Of a DNA stretch of 43,087 nt, positions 16,420 through 24,859 are shown one piece after another. The stretch is from positions 1 to 43,087 of the forward strand of contig JAIRRJ010000066.1 in assembly GCA_031256035.1 (NCBI GenBank), written 5' to 3'. Source of the stretch: Treponema sp. Its GTDB lineage: Bacteria > Spirochaetota > Spirochaetia > Treponematales > Breznakiellaceae. The position numbers were made by a program, and so were the translations under genes. The notes under the pieces are model-generated. The model was given only the letters and a program-made list of their open reading frames with translations. It made no database searches and was not told the DNA's origin. The stretch's first letter is position 1, and every line of letters starts with the position of its first letter.

Positions 16420-17619
16420 TTATTGCGGAATGGAAAACATGGCAATGCTGCGTTTCAGGATTCCGTGTATATGGGCGATGGTTATTCCGTAATTGGAAAA
16501 AGGTATTTTTTGCTCCTCTGCCAGCCGGCTGCGGCGTTTCGTTTCACGGTTGTTCAGCATACACGCGCCGCAGTGGATTATCATTTTGTATTCACAAAGC
16601 TCATCAGGAAAATCGCCGCCTGAACAAAAACAAAACTCAGGTTCTTTCAGGGTATAATTGCGGATCATGCGGGGGAGCTTTACAGTGCCAATGTCATCGC
16701 ATTGCCTGTGATGGGTGCAGCCTTCGCAGATCAGTATTTTATCGCCGTTTTGCAGCCCCTCAAGCGCCGCCGCGCCCTTGACGGCAGTTTCCAGAAAGCC
16801 CTTGTAACGTGCGAATAAAATTGAAAATGAAGTGAGCGGAATCTCCTGCGGCACTTCGGCTGATACTTGCGCAAAAACCTGACTGTCGCAGATCACAAGG
16901 GCGGGCTTCTTTCCCAAAGTGTTAAGTGTTTCTTTAAGCCCGGTTTCTTTTACCGAGACGGCAATGCCGCCGGCATCCAATATATCGCGGATCACCTGCT
17001 GCTGCGGGAGGATAAGCCGTCCTTTGGGAGCGGCTTTGTCGATGGGGATTACAAGAACCGCAAAATCGCCCGGACGGATAAGGTCTGCAACAAGGGGCTG
17101 TTTTGTGTTGCCGTCTTTCATAGCCAACTGGGCGATTTTTTCTTTTAGTAAATTGATGTTATTCCCGGTCTTTGCGCTCACCGGTAAGATGACATCTGAA
17201 TTTAACCACGAACCACACGAACTAAATAAATCAGATTTATTACATACTATGATGAAAGGAATATTTTTTTCTTTGAAAACGTTGACAAGCTCTTCCTCGC
17301 ATTTTTCGGAAGTGTTATCAAGCACCAGCACCGCTACATCGGTTTTATTGAGAGCCTGCATGGCTTTGCCTACCCGCAGTTTCCCAAGCTCGCCCTCATC
17401 GTCAATACCCGGTGTGTCGATTATCAACACCGGGCCAAGGGGCAATAGCTCCATTGCCTTGTACACCGGATCGGTTGTGGTTCCTTTTATATTGCTTACA
17501 ACCGCCAGATTTTGCCCGGTAATGGCGTTTACCAATGACGATTTTCCCGTATTCCGGCGTCCGAAAAAACCGATGTGAACGCGCTCGGCGGAAGGCGTAT
17601 CGTTCAGCCCCATCATCAT
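16420..17619 (-). CDS. hydF: [FeFe]-hydrogenase maturation GTPase HydF
   Basis: HydF is the scaffold on which the 2Fe subcluster is completed before transfer to the apo-hydrogenase. The N-terminal GTPase has FFGRRNTGKSS (P-loop), KGTTTDP (switch I), IDTPGIDDEGE (G3) and CNKSD (G4). The C-terminal iron-sulfur domain shows CEGCTHHRQC and, about 50 residues later, IIHCGACMLN, which supplies the H and CxxC ligands. I chose the ATG at 17619 inside an ATG triplet (17619-17613) because an upstream in-frame start would add residues absent from the family and run into the divergent gene. The loop after the G4 motif is widened by FSSCGSWLNSD, encoded by one arm of a dispersed repeat (17205-17222). It is the first gene of the hyd operon. 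Confidence 0.94.
   Translation of the reverse strand: MMMGLNDTPSAERVHIGFFGRRNTGKSSLVNAITGQNLAVVSNIKGTTTDPVYKAMELLPLGPVLIIDTPGIDDEGELGKLRVGKAMQALNKTDVAVLVLDNTSEKCEEELVNVFKEKNIPFIIVCNKSDLFSSCGSWLNSDVILPVSAKTGNNINLLKEKIAQLAMKDGNTKQPLVADLIRPGDFAVLVIPIDKAAPKGRLILPQQQVIRDILDAGGIAVSVKETGLKETLNTLGKKPALVICDSQVFAQVSAEVPQEIPLTSFSILFARYKGFLETAVKGAAALEGLQNGDKILICEGCTHHRQCDDIGTVKLPRMIRNYTLKEPEFCFCSGGDFPDELCEYKMIIHCGACMLNNRETKRRSRLAEEQKIPFSNYGITIAHIHGILKRSIAMFSIPQ
17205..17222. repeat. Single arm of the GGTTCGTGGT repeat inside hydF (copy 4)
   Basis: ACCACGAACCACACGAAC matches the left arms of the copies at 7252, 11518 and 14913. The right arm is absent. It is read in frame on the opposite strand and adds residues to a loop of the HydF GTPase domain. 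Confidence 0.7.
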
Positions 17620-17664
17620 ATTGTACATCAAAAACACATTTTTGCCGATATTATAAGAATAAAC

Positions 17665-20388
17665 ATGGTTAACCTGCTCTTTTTTCTGAAGTTTAAGTCC
17701 CAATTACGCCGGACGCGGCCTGATCTTGTCAGGCAGATTGAAGAGTTGCTGCTCCGGCTAGTTGCGGACGCAGGGGGAGACATCACCGGGGAAAAACCGG
17801 TGTTTCACGCGGTTTTTAACGAGGATACGCCCGGTTTCTGGCTGGATGTTTTTATCCTTATCGAAGCTGTCAAAAAGAACATGGAAGCGTCCGGAGAATT
17901 TTACGGATACGCGCTGCTTATAAACCGTGATTCCGATGAAAAATCAGAATCGCTGTGCCGTTACCTTTCCGGATATGGCGGCGTTTTTATGGATACCGGA
18001 GCCGCCGAGTGTTTTTCCCCTTATGCTGATCTGGAAAAACCTGAACAATGGCTGAAAAAGGGTCGCGCGCATAAATACGGCTCAGGCGGTTTATTAAGAA
18101 TTAAGGAACTGAAAAACTTTCATCAAACGGCGAAAAAAGATTCGCATCTGCCCAAGAACGCGGTCAGTATTTTAGACACTTACCGGGATCGCAATATATT
18201 GATTGTGGAGCCGGCTTTTTCCTTTATGCGCATCGGTCTGTTCCGTTATTTGAAGAAAGTAAACGGCGATTTTCCGGCATTGACAATTTGTTTTGGCAGT
18301 GAAGGGTTAGGTGCGCTGGTTGACGCCTGGTCGGGACGTCTCCGTTCTCTCTCAACAGAAGCAACAGAGGAAATTGACAGCCTGTGGGAGTTTTTGTTTC
18401 GTGACCGTATCCGCAGTGAGGTTTCGGATTTTATCATAAACACTGCGAAGCGTTTTTTTTACCTGATTGTAAATTTTTATGTTGCCGCTGCAAAAAAGAA
18501 AAAACGCATTCCTGTCCTTGTATTTGAAAACCTGCATCTTGCAAAAAAAACAGAGACTGATTTACTCATTGATTTGTTGAATGAATTAACCGAAGGAAAA
18601 AAGAGGGATCTACAGATTGTAGGGATAGGCGAAGAAAGCGCTTTTCAGGAACAACTGCAGCCGTGGAAAACATTTTTCAGGACTATTATTAAAATAAACC
18701 ATGAGGCGCCTGATACGGAAAATTTCCCCAAACTTCCGTCAGATCTTTGGGAGATTATTTACGCCGTATCGTTGTTTGGCAGGTATTTTTCTCCGGAACT
18801 CTTCCAGCGGTTGTTTGAAGAAGAAGAAAAAAATCCGATGATGATCGCCAAAGCTTTTTCAATCCTGTATTCATCGGGCGTGATTGACAATACCCGTGAA
18901 CCCTGGCCGCTCAACGGATATTTTGTAGAGCAATCCCTTAAATTACCTGAAGAAAATGCCTCACGTGTAAAATCCCTGGCCAGAAGGCGGCTCGTAAGCT
19001 GGGCTGTTAAGAAAAAGATTAATCCGTGTTTTGACCTTTTGTTAAACATATCGGCTCTGGGCGGCGCGAAGCAGATTGACGATCTGTTGTTTCTTAAATC
19101 GTTGTTTTCCGACATTATATATAAAACCACATCAGCTTTTGAATTAGCTGACAAAAACGATCAACTTGAAGAAATGCTGCCGGCGGAAAGGATTCCGGCA
19201 ATCCGCTATATTTATCAGACGCTTAAAACGCTGAGATACGGAAACGAAATAGACATACATATTTCTTTCAAAAAACAAATGGTTGACTGCGATGCTTTCC
19301 CGGTTTTGAAGGCACAGGCGCTTGTCAACCTTTGCAGTTATTATCTTGGCCTGCGGGACATGAACGCCGCCCTTGCATGTACAAAGGAAGCGATAATGCT
19401 GGGGCAAAAGAATGAAACACTCTCGCTTCCTCAAGGCTACCGTTTGTTATCAATGGTATATCTTTCCAAACAACAGTTAAGCGAAACAAATGAATATCTG
19501 GGATTTGCGATGGTCAACGCAGAGAAAACGTGCAATTATCACGAGATGGGAATATCCTCATATTACGCTTCGGTTTCCCAATTTCTCTACGGGGATATAT
19601 TCAAGGCTATGCAGCTCATTCGTTTATCGACAAAGCAATCACTTGCCGCAGGACAGCCGGACTGGGCTGACCGTTCGCGTTTTTTTGAAGGCAGGCTTGA
19701 ATTTGAAATGGGGAATTACCGGAAAGCGTATGATGTTTTCAGAAATGTGCAGCAGAATTATTTTTCTCCCATGACGGAAGAAAAAGACACTTTGTTACAG
19801 GCATGGATTTACCGTTCAATTGTGTATATGCAAATATACGATACGCCAAAACCTGAAAAGCCGGGATGCGATGCAGGCTTGTTTGAAATTGAAGCCGCTT
19901 ATTTTTCAGGAGACTTTGAAAAAGCTGTGCAATTATCAAAATCTTTGGATAACCCTTTCTTAAAAGATAATTTTATATATACGGAACAGCCCGACTGGCG
20001 CAGCGGTTTTGCGCAATGCGAGTATCTGCATTTTTCCAGGGGTGAAATTCAGGATAGGATGGTCTGCGCCTTTTGTTCTCTTGCGGTCAGCAATTTGTCA
20101 GCAGAAGGCGGCGAAGAGGCGCTTAATAACATGCAGAAAATTCTTCGCGATGAAAGGCTCTCCGAGATGGACCCGTGGGACGCTTTTTATTTTTATGCAT
20201 GGTACCGTATCCTTGAGAAAACAGGCGCGGAACTTGTAGATATGAACACTGCGGTCAGCATGGCGTTTAAGCGCCTTCAACGCAGGACAAGCCGTATCGG
20301 GGATGTTGAAACCCGCCGCCAGTACCAGAATGCCCCGCGATGGAACCGCGAATTAAGTCTTGCTGCGAAAGAATTCAGGCTGATTTAA
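17665..20388 (+). CDS. Large STAND/AAA-16-like protein with TPR tail and degenerate P-loop
   Basis: A 907-residue protein that I do not recognise as a named family. The order resembles MalT-type or cyclase-coupled STAND ATPases. Residues about 175-330 look like an AAA_16 NTPase: RNILIVEPAFSFMRIGLFRY occupies the Walker A position but lacks the GxxxxGK(S/T) signature, and VLVFENLHLAKKTETDLLID (about 285) fits the usual Walker B plus downstream helix. Residues about 357-432 resemble a winged helix (IIYAVSLFGRYFSPELFQ), and residues about 540-900 are TPR-like (AALACTKEAI, YDVFRNVQQNYF). The first 150 residues may be a degenerate class III cyclase-like domain; this is speculative. The gene is divergent from hydF with about 45 bases between starts. 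An earlier in-frame start at 17575 would overlap hydF and is rejected. A regulatory or scaffold role is inferred. Confidence 0.65.
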   Translation: MVNLLFFLKFKSQLRRTRPDLVRQIEELLLRLVADAGGDITGEKPVFHAVFNEDTPGFWLDVFILIEAVKKNMEASGEFYGYALLINRDSDEKSESLCRYLSGYGGVFMDTGAAECFSPYADLEKPEQWLKKGRAHKYGSGGLLRIKELKNFHQTAKKDSHLPKNAVSILDTYRDRNILIVEPAFSFMRIGLFRYLKKVNGDFPALTICFGSEGLGALVDAWSGRLRSLSTEATEEIDSLWEFLFRDRIRSEVSDFIINTAKRFFYLIVNFYVAAAKKKKRIPVLVFENLHLAKKTETDLLIDLLNELTEGKKRDLQIVGIGEESAFQEQLQPWKTFFRTIIKINHEAPDTENFPKLPSDLWEIIYAVSLFGRYFSPELFQRLFEEEEKNPMMIAKAFSILYSSGVIDNTREPWPLNGYFVEQSLKLPEENASRVKSLARRRLVSWAVKKKINPCFDLLLNISALGGAKQIDDLLFLKSLFSDIIYKTTSAFELADKNDQLEEMLPAERIPAIRYIYQTLKTLRYGNEIDIHISFKKQMVDCDAFPVLKAQALVNLCSYYLGLRDMNAALACTKEAIMLGQKNETLSLPQGYRLLSMVYLSKQQLSETNEYLGFAMVNAEKTCNYHEMGISSYYASVSQFLYGDIFKAMQLIRLSTKQSLAAGQPDWADRSRFFEGRLEFEMGNYRKAYDVFRNVQQNYFSPMTEEKDTLLQAWIYRSIVYMQIYDTPKPEKPGCDAGLFEIEAAYFSGDFEKAVQLSKSLDNPFLKDNFIYTEQPDWRSGFAQCEYLHFSRGEIQDRMVCAFCSLAVSNLSAEGGEEALNNMQKILRDERLSEMDPWDAFYFYAWYRILEKTGAELVDMNTAVSMAFKRLQRRTSRIGDVETRRQYQNAPRWNRELSLAAKEFRLI

Positions 20389-20451
20389 AATGGCGTCACT
20401 GCTGTGTGTAAGTAAATGGCAAAAATGCTTTTGCGGATGATCCAATTGGCA

Positions 20452-20480
20452 TTGTTTTTTCATGAACAATAGTCGATAAT
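20452..20480 (+). promoter_or_regulatory. Candidate promoter of the lipoprotein-trmB-kinase unit
   Basis: TTGTTT (20452-20457), 17 bases, GATAAT (20475-20480). The -10 matches five of six consensus positions and the -35 four of six. It stands 6-18 bases ahead of the two possible starts of the lipoprotein gene. Confidence 0.35.
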
Positions 20481-20486
20481 TTATTT

Positions 20487-21134
20487 GTGTGTAAACAAAT
20501 GAGATGCATCATTCTTTTTTTATCCGTCATGGCGGCCGTTCTTGCCTGTTCAAGAACCAAGCCTGAAATACCTTACGGCTTCATGCAGTTGGTGTTGTAT
20601 CAGGGAGAAACAAGACCTCAGGAACTATTTTCTTTTTTTATTATTGCCGAAGATGAGGATGGCCATGAAAATCTGGAAGAAATGTACTTGTATCACGACC
20701 GCGAACAGCTTCGCTGGCATATAAAAAGCGATGAATGGGTGAATTATTCGCAGGATGGAAGAAACTGGATCGGGACGCGAAGCATTGCAATGCAGGAGGG
20801 GCAGAGCCTTCCACGGGGCGTTTACCGCGTGGTGTTGTTGAACAAAGGCGGTGAGAAAGGGGAGCGAAATTTTACTTTTGACGGAGATGTCCGCTATCCG
20901 TTTCCTGAGCTTAACATCACGGACGGAAGTTATCTGATAAAATCTGAATGGCCTGTTAATCGCCTGGTCTGTTATGACACCGCAGGAAACTATATTACAA
21001 CCATTGAGGTGCAGTCGCTGTCGGGAAGCGTCTCACAATTGGGCATTCCGTCAAATGTCAGGACTGCCGCTCTTTGGACAGAAGATGCGGATTATTTTTG
21101 CAGCGCTTTTACTAATGTAGTTCCCACGCAGTGA
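20487..21134 (+). CDS. Putative lipoprotein of unknown function
   Basis: A 215-residue protein with a lipoprotein signal: MRCIILFLSVMAAVLAC, where the cysteine is the predicted lipidation site. The mature part is beta-rich with DxxWVNYSQDGRNWIGTR and a closing segment on solute-like strands, but I recognise no family. The listed start is GTG (20487); an ATG four codons downstream (20499) is equally possible and gives a cleaner signal peptide. Its stop overlaps the trmB start (TGATG), so the two are translationally coupled. Envelope location is inferred from the lipobox. Confidence 0.65.
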   Translation: MCKQMRCIILFLSVMAAVLACSRTKPEIPYGFMQLVLYQGETRPQELFSFFIIAEDEDGHENLEEMYLYHDREQLRWHIKSDEWVNYSQDGRNWIGTRSIAMQEGQSLPRGVYRVVLLNKGGEKGERNFTFDGDVRYPFPELNITDGSYLIKSEWPVNRLVCYDTAGNYITTIEVQSLSGSVSQLGIPSNVRTAALWTEDADYFCSAFTNVVPTQ

Positions 21135-21793
21135 TGTTAAAAAGTTATGTGCTGCGTACAGGCCGTTTTACCGATGCTCAAAAAAATGCCTACAATGCGT
21201 TATCTGAAAAATATGTTCTTCCCTTTACGGAAGAAAAACTTGATTTTTCAAAAGCCTTTGGCAATGCTTCAACTGTTACGGCAGAAATCGGCTTTGGGAT
21301 GGGGCTTGCCACAGCCGCGATAGCGGAAGCAAATCCGCACAAAAATTATTTAGGCATTGAAGTCCACCGTCCCGGTGTTGGAAAAATATTGTGGGAGATC
21401 GAGAAACGCTCTCTTTTCAACATCAGAATTATTGAACATGACGCGGTGCAGGTAATGGAAAAAATGATCCCCGCAGGCTCTCTTGAAGCTGTCCACATCT
21501 TTTTTCCCGATCCTTGGCCGAAAAAGAGGCACCGTAAACGCCGCCTTGTTCAGCGTCCTTTTACGGAAACATTGGCGCAGAGTTTAACACCGGGAGGTTA
21601 TCTGTACATGGTAACCGACTGGGAGGATTATGCCGTCCACGCGCTCGAAGAATTAAGCGCCTGCACTCATCTTCGCAACAGTTTCGAAGGCTTTGCCCCT
21701 GTGCAGACATGGCGGCCATTAACAAAGTTTGAAAAGAAGGGGCTTGCCAAAGATCATGCGATTAGAGAGATTTTATTTACCCGCATAATGTGA
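21134..21793 (+). CDS. trmB: tRNA (guanine-N7-)-methyltransferase
   Basis: A 219-residue SAM-dependent Rossmann methyltransferase that makes m7G46 in the tRNA variable loop. The SAM-binding motif is EIGFGMGLATAAIAEANP near residues 54-71, followed by YLGIEVHRPG, and the family signature IFFPDPWPKKRHRKRRLVQ near 124-142. The closing TKFEKKG segment matches the usual substrate-binding end. I chose the ATG that overlaps the upstream stop; a GTG one codon earlier is also possible. Length is normal for the family. Confidence 0.94.
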   Translation: MLKSYVLRTGRFTDAQKNAYNALSEKYVLPFTEEKLDFSKAFGNASTVTAEIGFGMGLATAAIAEANPHKNYLGIEVHRPGVGKILWEIEKRSLFNIRIIEHDAVQVMEKMIPAGSLEAVHIFFPDPWPKKRHRKRRLVQRPFTETLAQSLTPGGYLYMVTDWEDYAVHALEELSACTHLRNSFEGFAPVQTWRPLTKFEKKGLAKDHAIREILFTRIM

Positions 21794-21821
21794 TAGGATT
21801 GTACAAGGATAAAAGATTACC

Positions 21822-23228
21822 GTGTTACTCACAATCGACATAGGAACATCAAGTTTCAAATCTGCGCTTTGGGATTTTGACGGGAACATCCTGTCCCATG
21901 CCGTCATTCCCCTTTCGATTAACACGAGCGGAAATTTATGCGAAGCCGACTGTTCGCAGTGGCTGCGCGCATTTGAAACTTGCTGCCAAAGGTTGGGAAG
22001 CCTTGCTGCGGTCAGGGCTGTAGTGTTAAGCGGGAACGGCCCCACCCTTGTGCCGGTTACAGGGGAGCCTGAACTCAAATCAGACAGCCTTTCCATTCCC
22101 GCGCAGCCCGCCCGGCTGTGGCTTGACCGCCGCGCTGTGAAATATCAGGCGGAAGTAACTGAGGCGCTTGGCGGCTTTGTGGATGCGGGTTTCTTTCTTC
22201 CGAAAATCCTTAACATTAAGAATGATGAGAGTGAGCTGTACCGGCGCGTCAAATTCTTTCTCGGCTGTCCTGAGTATCTTGCATACGCGCTTTGCGGTGA
22301 AGCCCGCACCGTTATCCCATCAGACGGTTTTGATCGGTGGTTTTGGAATGACGCTGTCCTTGAAAAACTGAATCTGGACGCGGCGAAATTTCCTGTCTTT
22401 ATCCGTCCCGGCGATCCGTTTGGTATAATGCTTCCTTCTGTTGTGTCCCATTTTGGTTTTGCGAATAACATCCCCGTTATTTCAGGCGGACCGGATTTTT
22501 TCGCAAGTATTCTCGGCGCGGGAGTAACAAAACCGGGGCAGGCCTGCGACCGCACAGGTTCATCCGAAGGGGTCAATCTCTGCACGCAAACCAGAGTTAA
22601 CGATACGCGGCTAATGTCCTACGGGCATCCGGTTAAGCCTTATTGGAATCTGTCGGGAATTATTTCCACCACAGGCAAAGCAATTGAATGGTGCCGTGAT
22701 CTTTTGGGGTTTTCAGGTTTCGATGATTTTTTTACATCGGCACAGCGCAGCGAGCACGGATCGGGCGGTCTTGTTTTTCTGCCCTATCTTGCGGGAGAAC
22801 GCGCACCCTTGTGGGATCCGTCTGCGCGGGGTCTTTGGCGCGGAATAAGCCTTGATACCGGACGGAACGAATTTGCCAATTCCGTGCTTGAAGGGATTTG
22901 TTTTGCGGTAAGGGATGTAATTTCTGTAATGGAAGAAACATCCGTTCCCGTCAATGAGTTGCGTGTAACAGGCGGTCTTGCCGGAAGAAGCCGCCTTAAT
23001 CAGATAAAAGCCGATATTACGGGCAAACGGATACTTGAGCCTGTCTGCAAAGAAGCGGAACTCTTAGGCCTTGCGATAATCGGCGCCTGTTCCCTGGGAC
23101 ATTATTCAACTTATGAAGAAGCCGCTTCTGTCCTTGTTCGTATTGAAAAACAATATGAACCCCAGCCGGAAAAAACCGCCCTCTATGATCGGCTTTTTGC
23201 TGAGTACAGGCGGAGTCGCAGCGGGTAG
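21822..23228 (+). CDS. FGGY-family carbohydrate kinase
   Basis: A 468-residue sugar kinase of the xylulokinase/glycerol kinase fold. It opens with TIDIGTSSFKSALWD (phosphate 1 motif), and contains GGPDFFASILGAG and DRTGSSEG in the second half, then VTGGLAGRSRLNQIKADITG, the typical C-terminal FGGY adenosine-binding signature. The enzyme phosphorylates a sugar or polyol with ATP; the substrate is not predictable, though xylulokinase-like is a reasonable guess. The start is GTG with AAGGATA about ten bases upstream. It follows trmB by 28 bases. It converges with ruvC, the gap holding a dispersed repeat fragment. Confidence 0.85.
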   Translation: MLLTIDIGTSSFKSALWDFDGNILSHAVIPLSINTSGNLCEADCSQWLRAFETCCQRLGSLAAVRAVVLSGNGPTLVPVTGEPELKSDSLSIPAQPARLWLDRRAVKYQAEVTEALGGFVDAGFFLPKILNIKNDESELYRRVKFFLGCPEYLAYALCGEARTVIPSDGFDRWFWNDAVLEKLNLDAAKFPVFIRPGDPFGIMLPSVVSHFGFANNIPVISGGPDFFASILGAGVTKPGQACDRTGSSEGVNLCTQTRVNDTRLMSYGHPVKPYWNLSGIISTTGKAIEWCRDLLGFSGFDDFFTSAQRSEHGSGGLVFLPYLAGERAPLWDPSARGLWRGISLDTGRNEFANSVLEGICFAVRDVISVMEETSVPVNELRVTGGLAGRSRLNQIKADITGKRILEPVCKEAELLGLAIIGACSLGHYSTYEEAASVLVRIEKQYEPQPEKTALYDRLFAEYRRSRSG

Positions 23229-23244
23229 TTGCTCGAAAAAGAGG

Positions 23245-23264
23245 TTCACGCAAAGACGCCAAGG
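23245..23264. repeat. Fragment of the ACGCCAAG dispersed repeat
   Basis: TTCACGCAAAGACGCCAAGG in the gap between the FGGY kinase stop and the ruvC stop shares the ACGCCAAG core with both arms of the element at 4370-4450. Confidence 0.45.
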
Positions 23265-23298
23265 AAGAAAAAGAGCAGAAAGGTGTGAGGAATACCTG

Positions 23299-23793
23299 TC
23301 AGCTTTTGCCCAGCATAGGGGTATTCGCTGCACATATAGCCGCCCCCAGTGCGTCCGCGGCATGGTCTGGTTTCGGAGGGGCGTCAAGCGATAAAATGAC
23401 GCGTACCATTTCCTGCACCTGCTTTTTATCGGCACGGGCGCTGCCAACGACGCCCTGTTTAATTGCGTTAGGTGTCAATTCATGCAGACAGAGGCCGCGT
23501 TCTGCCGCAGCCGCGGAGATTACGCCCCGCGCTTCCGCCACGGGAATGGCGCTGGAAACATTTTTTCCGAAGTACAATGTTTCGATGGCGGCTTCGTCAG
23601 GTTTGTATTTGTCCATGATTGAACGGATTGACTGCATGATAAAAAAAAGGCGTTCCGGGCGGGGTTTTTCAGCCTTTGTTTCAATGATGCCGTGATCAAC
23701 ATGGAGGATGCGTCCGTCTTTTACGTCCAGCACCCCCCAGCCTGTGCTTGCAAGCCCGGGATCAATTCCCAGTACGCGCTTACTCCGCTTCAA
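23299..23793 (-). CDS. ruvC: Crossover junction endodeoxyribonuclease RuvC
   Basis: RuvC resolves Holliday junctions by symmetrical cleavage, working with RuvAB. The RNase H-like core shows the four acidic catalytic positions: LGIDPGLASTGWG, ETLYFGKN, and the closing pair in PDHAADALGAAI. About 164 residues is the usual length. The reading frame is open further upstream into yebC, but homologues begin just before the GIDPG motif. I chose TTG at 23793, which overlaps the yebC stop by 14 bases; GAAGG stands directly before it. The yebC-ruvC order is common in bacteria and fits one operon. The family assignment is certain; the start is less so. Confidence 0.9.
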   Translation of the reverse strand: MKRSKRVLGIDPGLASTGWGVLDVKDGRILHVDHGIIETKAEKPRPERLFFIMQSIRSIMDKYKPDEAAIETLYFGKNVSSAIPVAEARGVISAAAAERGLCLHELTPNAIKQGVVGSARADKKQVQEMVRVILSLDAPPKPDHAADALGAAICAANTPMLGKS

Positions 23794-24520
23794 AACCTTC
23801 GGGGATTGCGATATTGGAATAAACGTTCTGCACGTCATCGTTTTCTTCAAGCTTGTCAACAAGCTTGAGGGCTTTGGCAGTTGCTTCATTGTTCAGCGTC
23901 ACTTCAGCTTCCGCGACCATGCTTATCTGCGCGCTCATGGTTTCAAAATTCTTGGATTGCAGAGCGTTAAGCACTCCTTCAAAATCTTCAGGCGCGCTTG
24001 TTACTTCGACAATGCCGCCTATGGAAGACACATCTTCCGCGCCGCCTTCAATGGCAGCTTCCATTACCGCGTCTTCGGTGTATTTTTCGCCGTCAAGGGT
24101 TATTACGCCAAGACGCTTGAAAAGCCTTGAAACCGAACCGGAAGTGGCAAGCTGGCCGCCCGCGCGGGTAAGAATGTTGCGGATGTCGGCTGCTGCGCGG
24201 TTTTTATTGTCGGTAAGAACCTCGATAAAAATCGCAACGCCTCCGGGAGCGTATGCTTCGTAGACAAGCTCTTCATAACTTACGTCTTCAAGCTCGCCCG
24301 TTCCTTTTTTGATAGCCCGGTCGATATTGTCCTTCGGCATATTTGCGGCTCTGGCTTTCAGGACGGCTGTCCGCAGCCTTGGATTGCCGTCCGCGTTTCC
24401 ACCGCCCATTCTTGCGGCAATGGAAATTTCCTTGATCAACTTTGTAAACATCTGACCGCGTTTTGCATCCGCGGCGCCTTTTGCGTGTTTAATCGTCGCC
24501 CATTTACTGTGGCCTGACAT
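23780..24520 (-). CDS. yebC: YebC/PmpR family transcriptional regulator / TACO1-like translation factor
   Basis: A 246-residue protein that matches the YebC family over its full length. The N-terminus SGHSKWATIKHAKGAADAKR and the motifs GGGNADGNPRLR, ANMPKDNIDRAIKKGTG and YEAYAPGGVAIFIEVLTDN are diagnostic. The family has been described as DNA-binding regulators in some bacteria and as factors that relieve ribosome stalling at proline stretches in others. An AAGGAG sequence precedes the ATG. ruvC overlaps its 3' end. Confidence 0.95.
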   Translation of the reverse strand: MSGHSKWATIKHAKGAADAKRGQMFTKLIKEISIAARMGGGNADGNPRLRTAVLKARAANMPKDNIDRAIKKGTGELEDVSYEELVYEAYAPGGVAIFIEVLTDNKNRAAADIRNILTRAGGQLATSGSVSRLFKRLGVITLDGEKYTEDAVMEAAIEGGAEDVSSIGGIVEVTSAPEDFEGVLNALQSKNFETMSAQISMVAEAEVTLNNEATAKALKLVDKLEENDDVQNVYSNIAIPEGFEAE

Positions 24521-24568
24521 GATAACTCCTTAATCTAAGATGAGAATCTGATGTAAATCCCAACGGAA

Positions 24569-24793
24569 TTAGACTTTGCCCTTTTGGACTGCCTTTGTAA
24601 GGGAATCTTGAACAAATTTGGTGTACCACTCATAAGAAAACGGGTCTTTATTCCTGATATTGGGTCTAATCAGGTAATCAAGAGCATCATTACAAGATTC
24701 GCAGATATCGTGCTCGGCGACATAGTAAAACGAACGACCGGTTATCGGATTATCCACCTTTTTCCTGCATACGTCACAAGTGATGGTTTGCAT
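24569..24793 (-). CDS. Small CxxC zinc-ribbon-like protein
   Basis: A 74-residue protein with two cysteine pairs, CDVC at residues 6-9 and CESC at 31-34, spaced as in a small zinc ribbon. The rest is polar and ends in a basic tail (KAVQKGKV). I do not recognise a named family. The open frame extends upstream, but an AGGAGG sequence (24796-24801) stands at the right distance before the ATG at 24793, and a strong promoter lies at 24823-24851, so this start is well supported. The protein could bind metal and a nucleic acid or protein partner; that is inferred only from the cysteine pattern. Confidence 0.75.
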   Translation of the reverse strand: MQTITCDVCRKKVDNPITGRSFYYVAEHDICESCNDALDYLIRPNIRNKDPFSYEWYTKFVQDSLTKAVQKGKV

Positions 24794-24814
24794 AAGGCCT
24801 CCTAAAGTTATATC

Positions 24815-24844
24815 TTGCATACAGTATATATAAACTTTTACAAT
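24815..24844 (+). promoter_or_regulatory. Possible divergent promoter of the NeuB-like gene
   Basis: TTGCAT (24815-24820), 18 bases, TACAAT (24839-24844), about 15 bases before the NeuB-like ATG. It overlaps the opposite promoter at 24823-24851, so the two transcription units may compete or be coregulated. The -35 box is weak. Confidence 0.35.
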
Positions 24845-24851
24845 ATGTCGA
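24823..24851 (-). promoter_or_regulatory. Strong sigma-70-type promoter of the CxxC protein gene
   Basis: On the minus strand TCGACA (24851-24846), 17 bases, TATACT (24828-24823); each box matches five of six consensus positions. It gives a leader of about 22 bases that contains the AGGAGG site. Confidence 0.6.
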
Positions 24852-24859
24852 GTACCTGA

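Noticed and set aside
16200-16781. Open frame of 193 codons on the plus strand
   Set aside because: It spans the hydG start and hydF end in antisense, and both hyd genes have complete diagnostic motifs.
23794-23889. Upstream extension of ruvC to the ATG at 23889
   Set aside because: It would overlap yebC by about 110 bases and add residues that RuvC proteins do not have.
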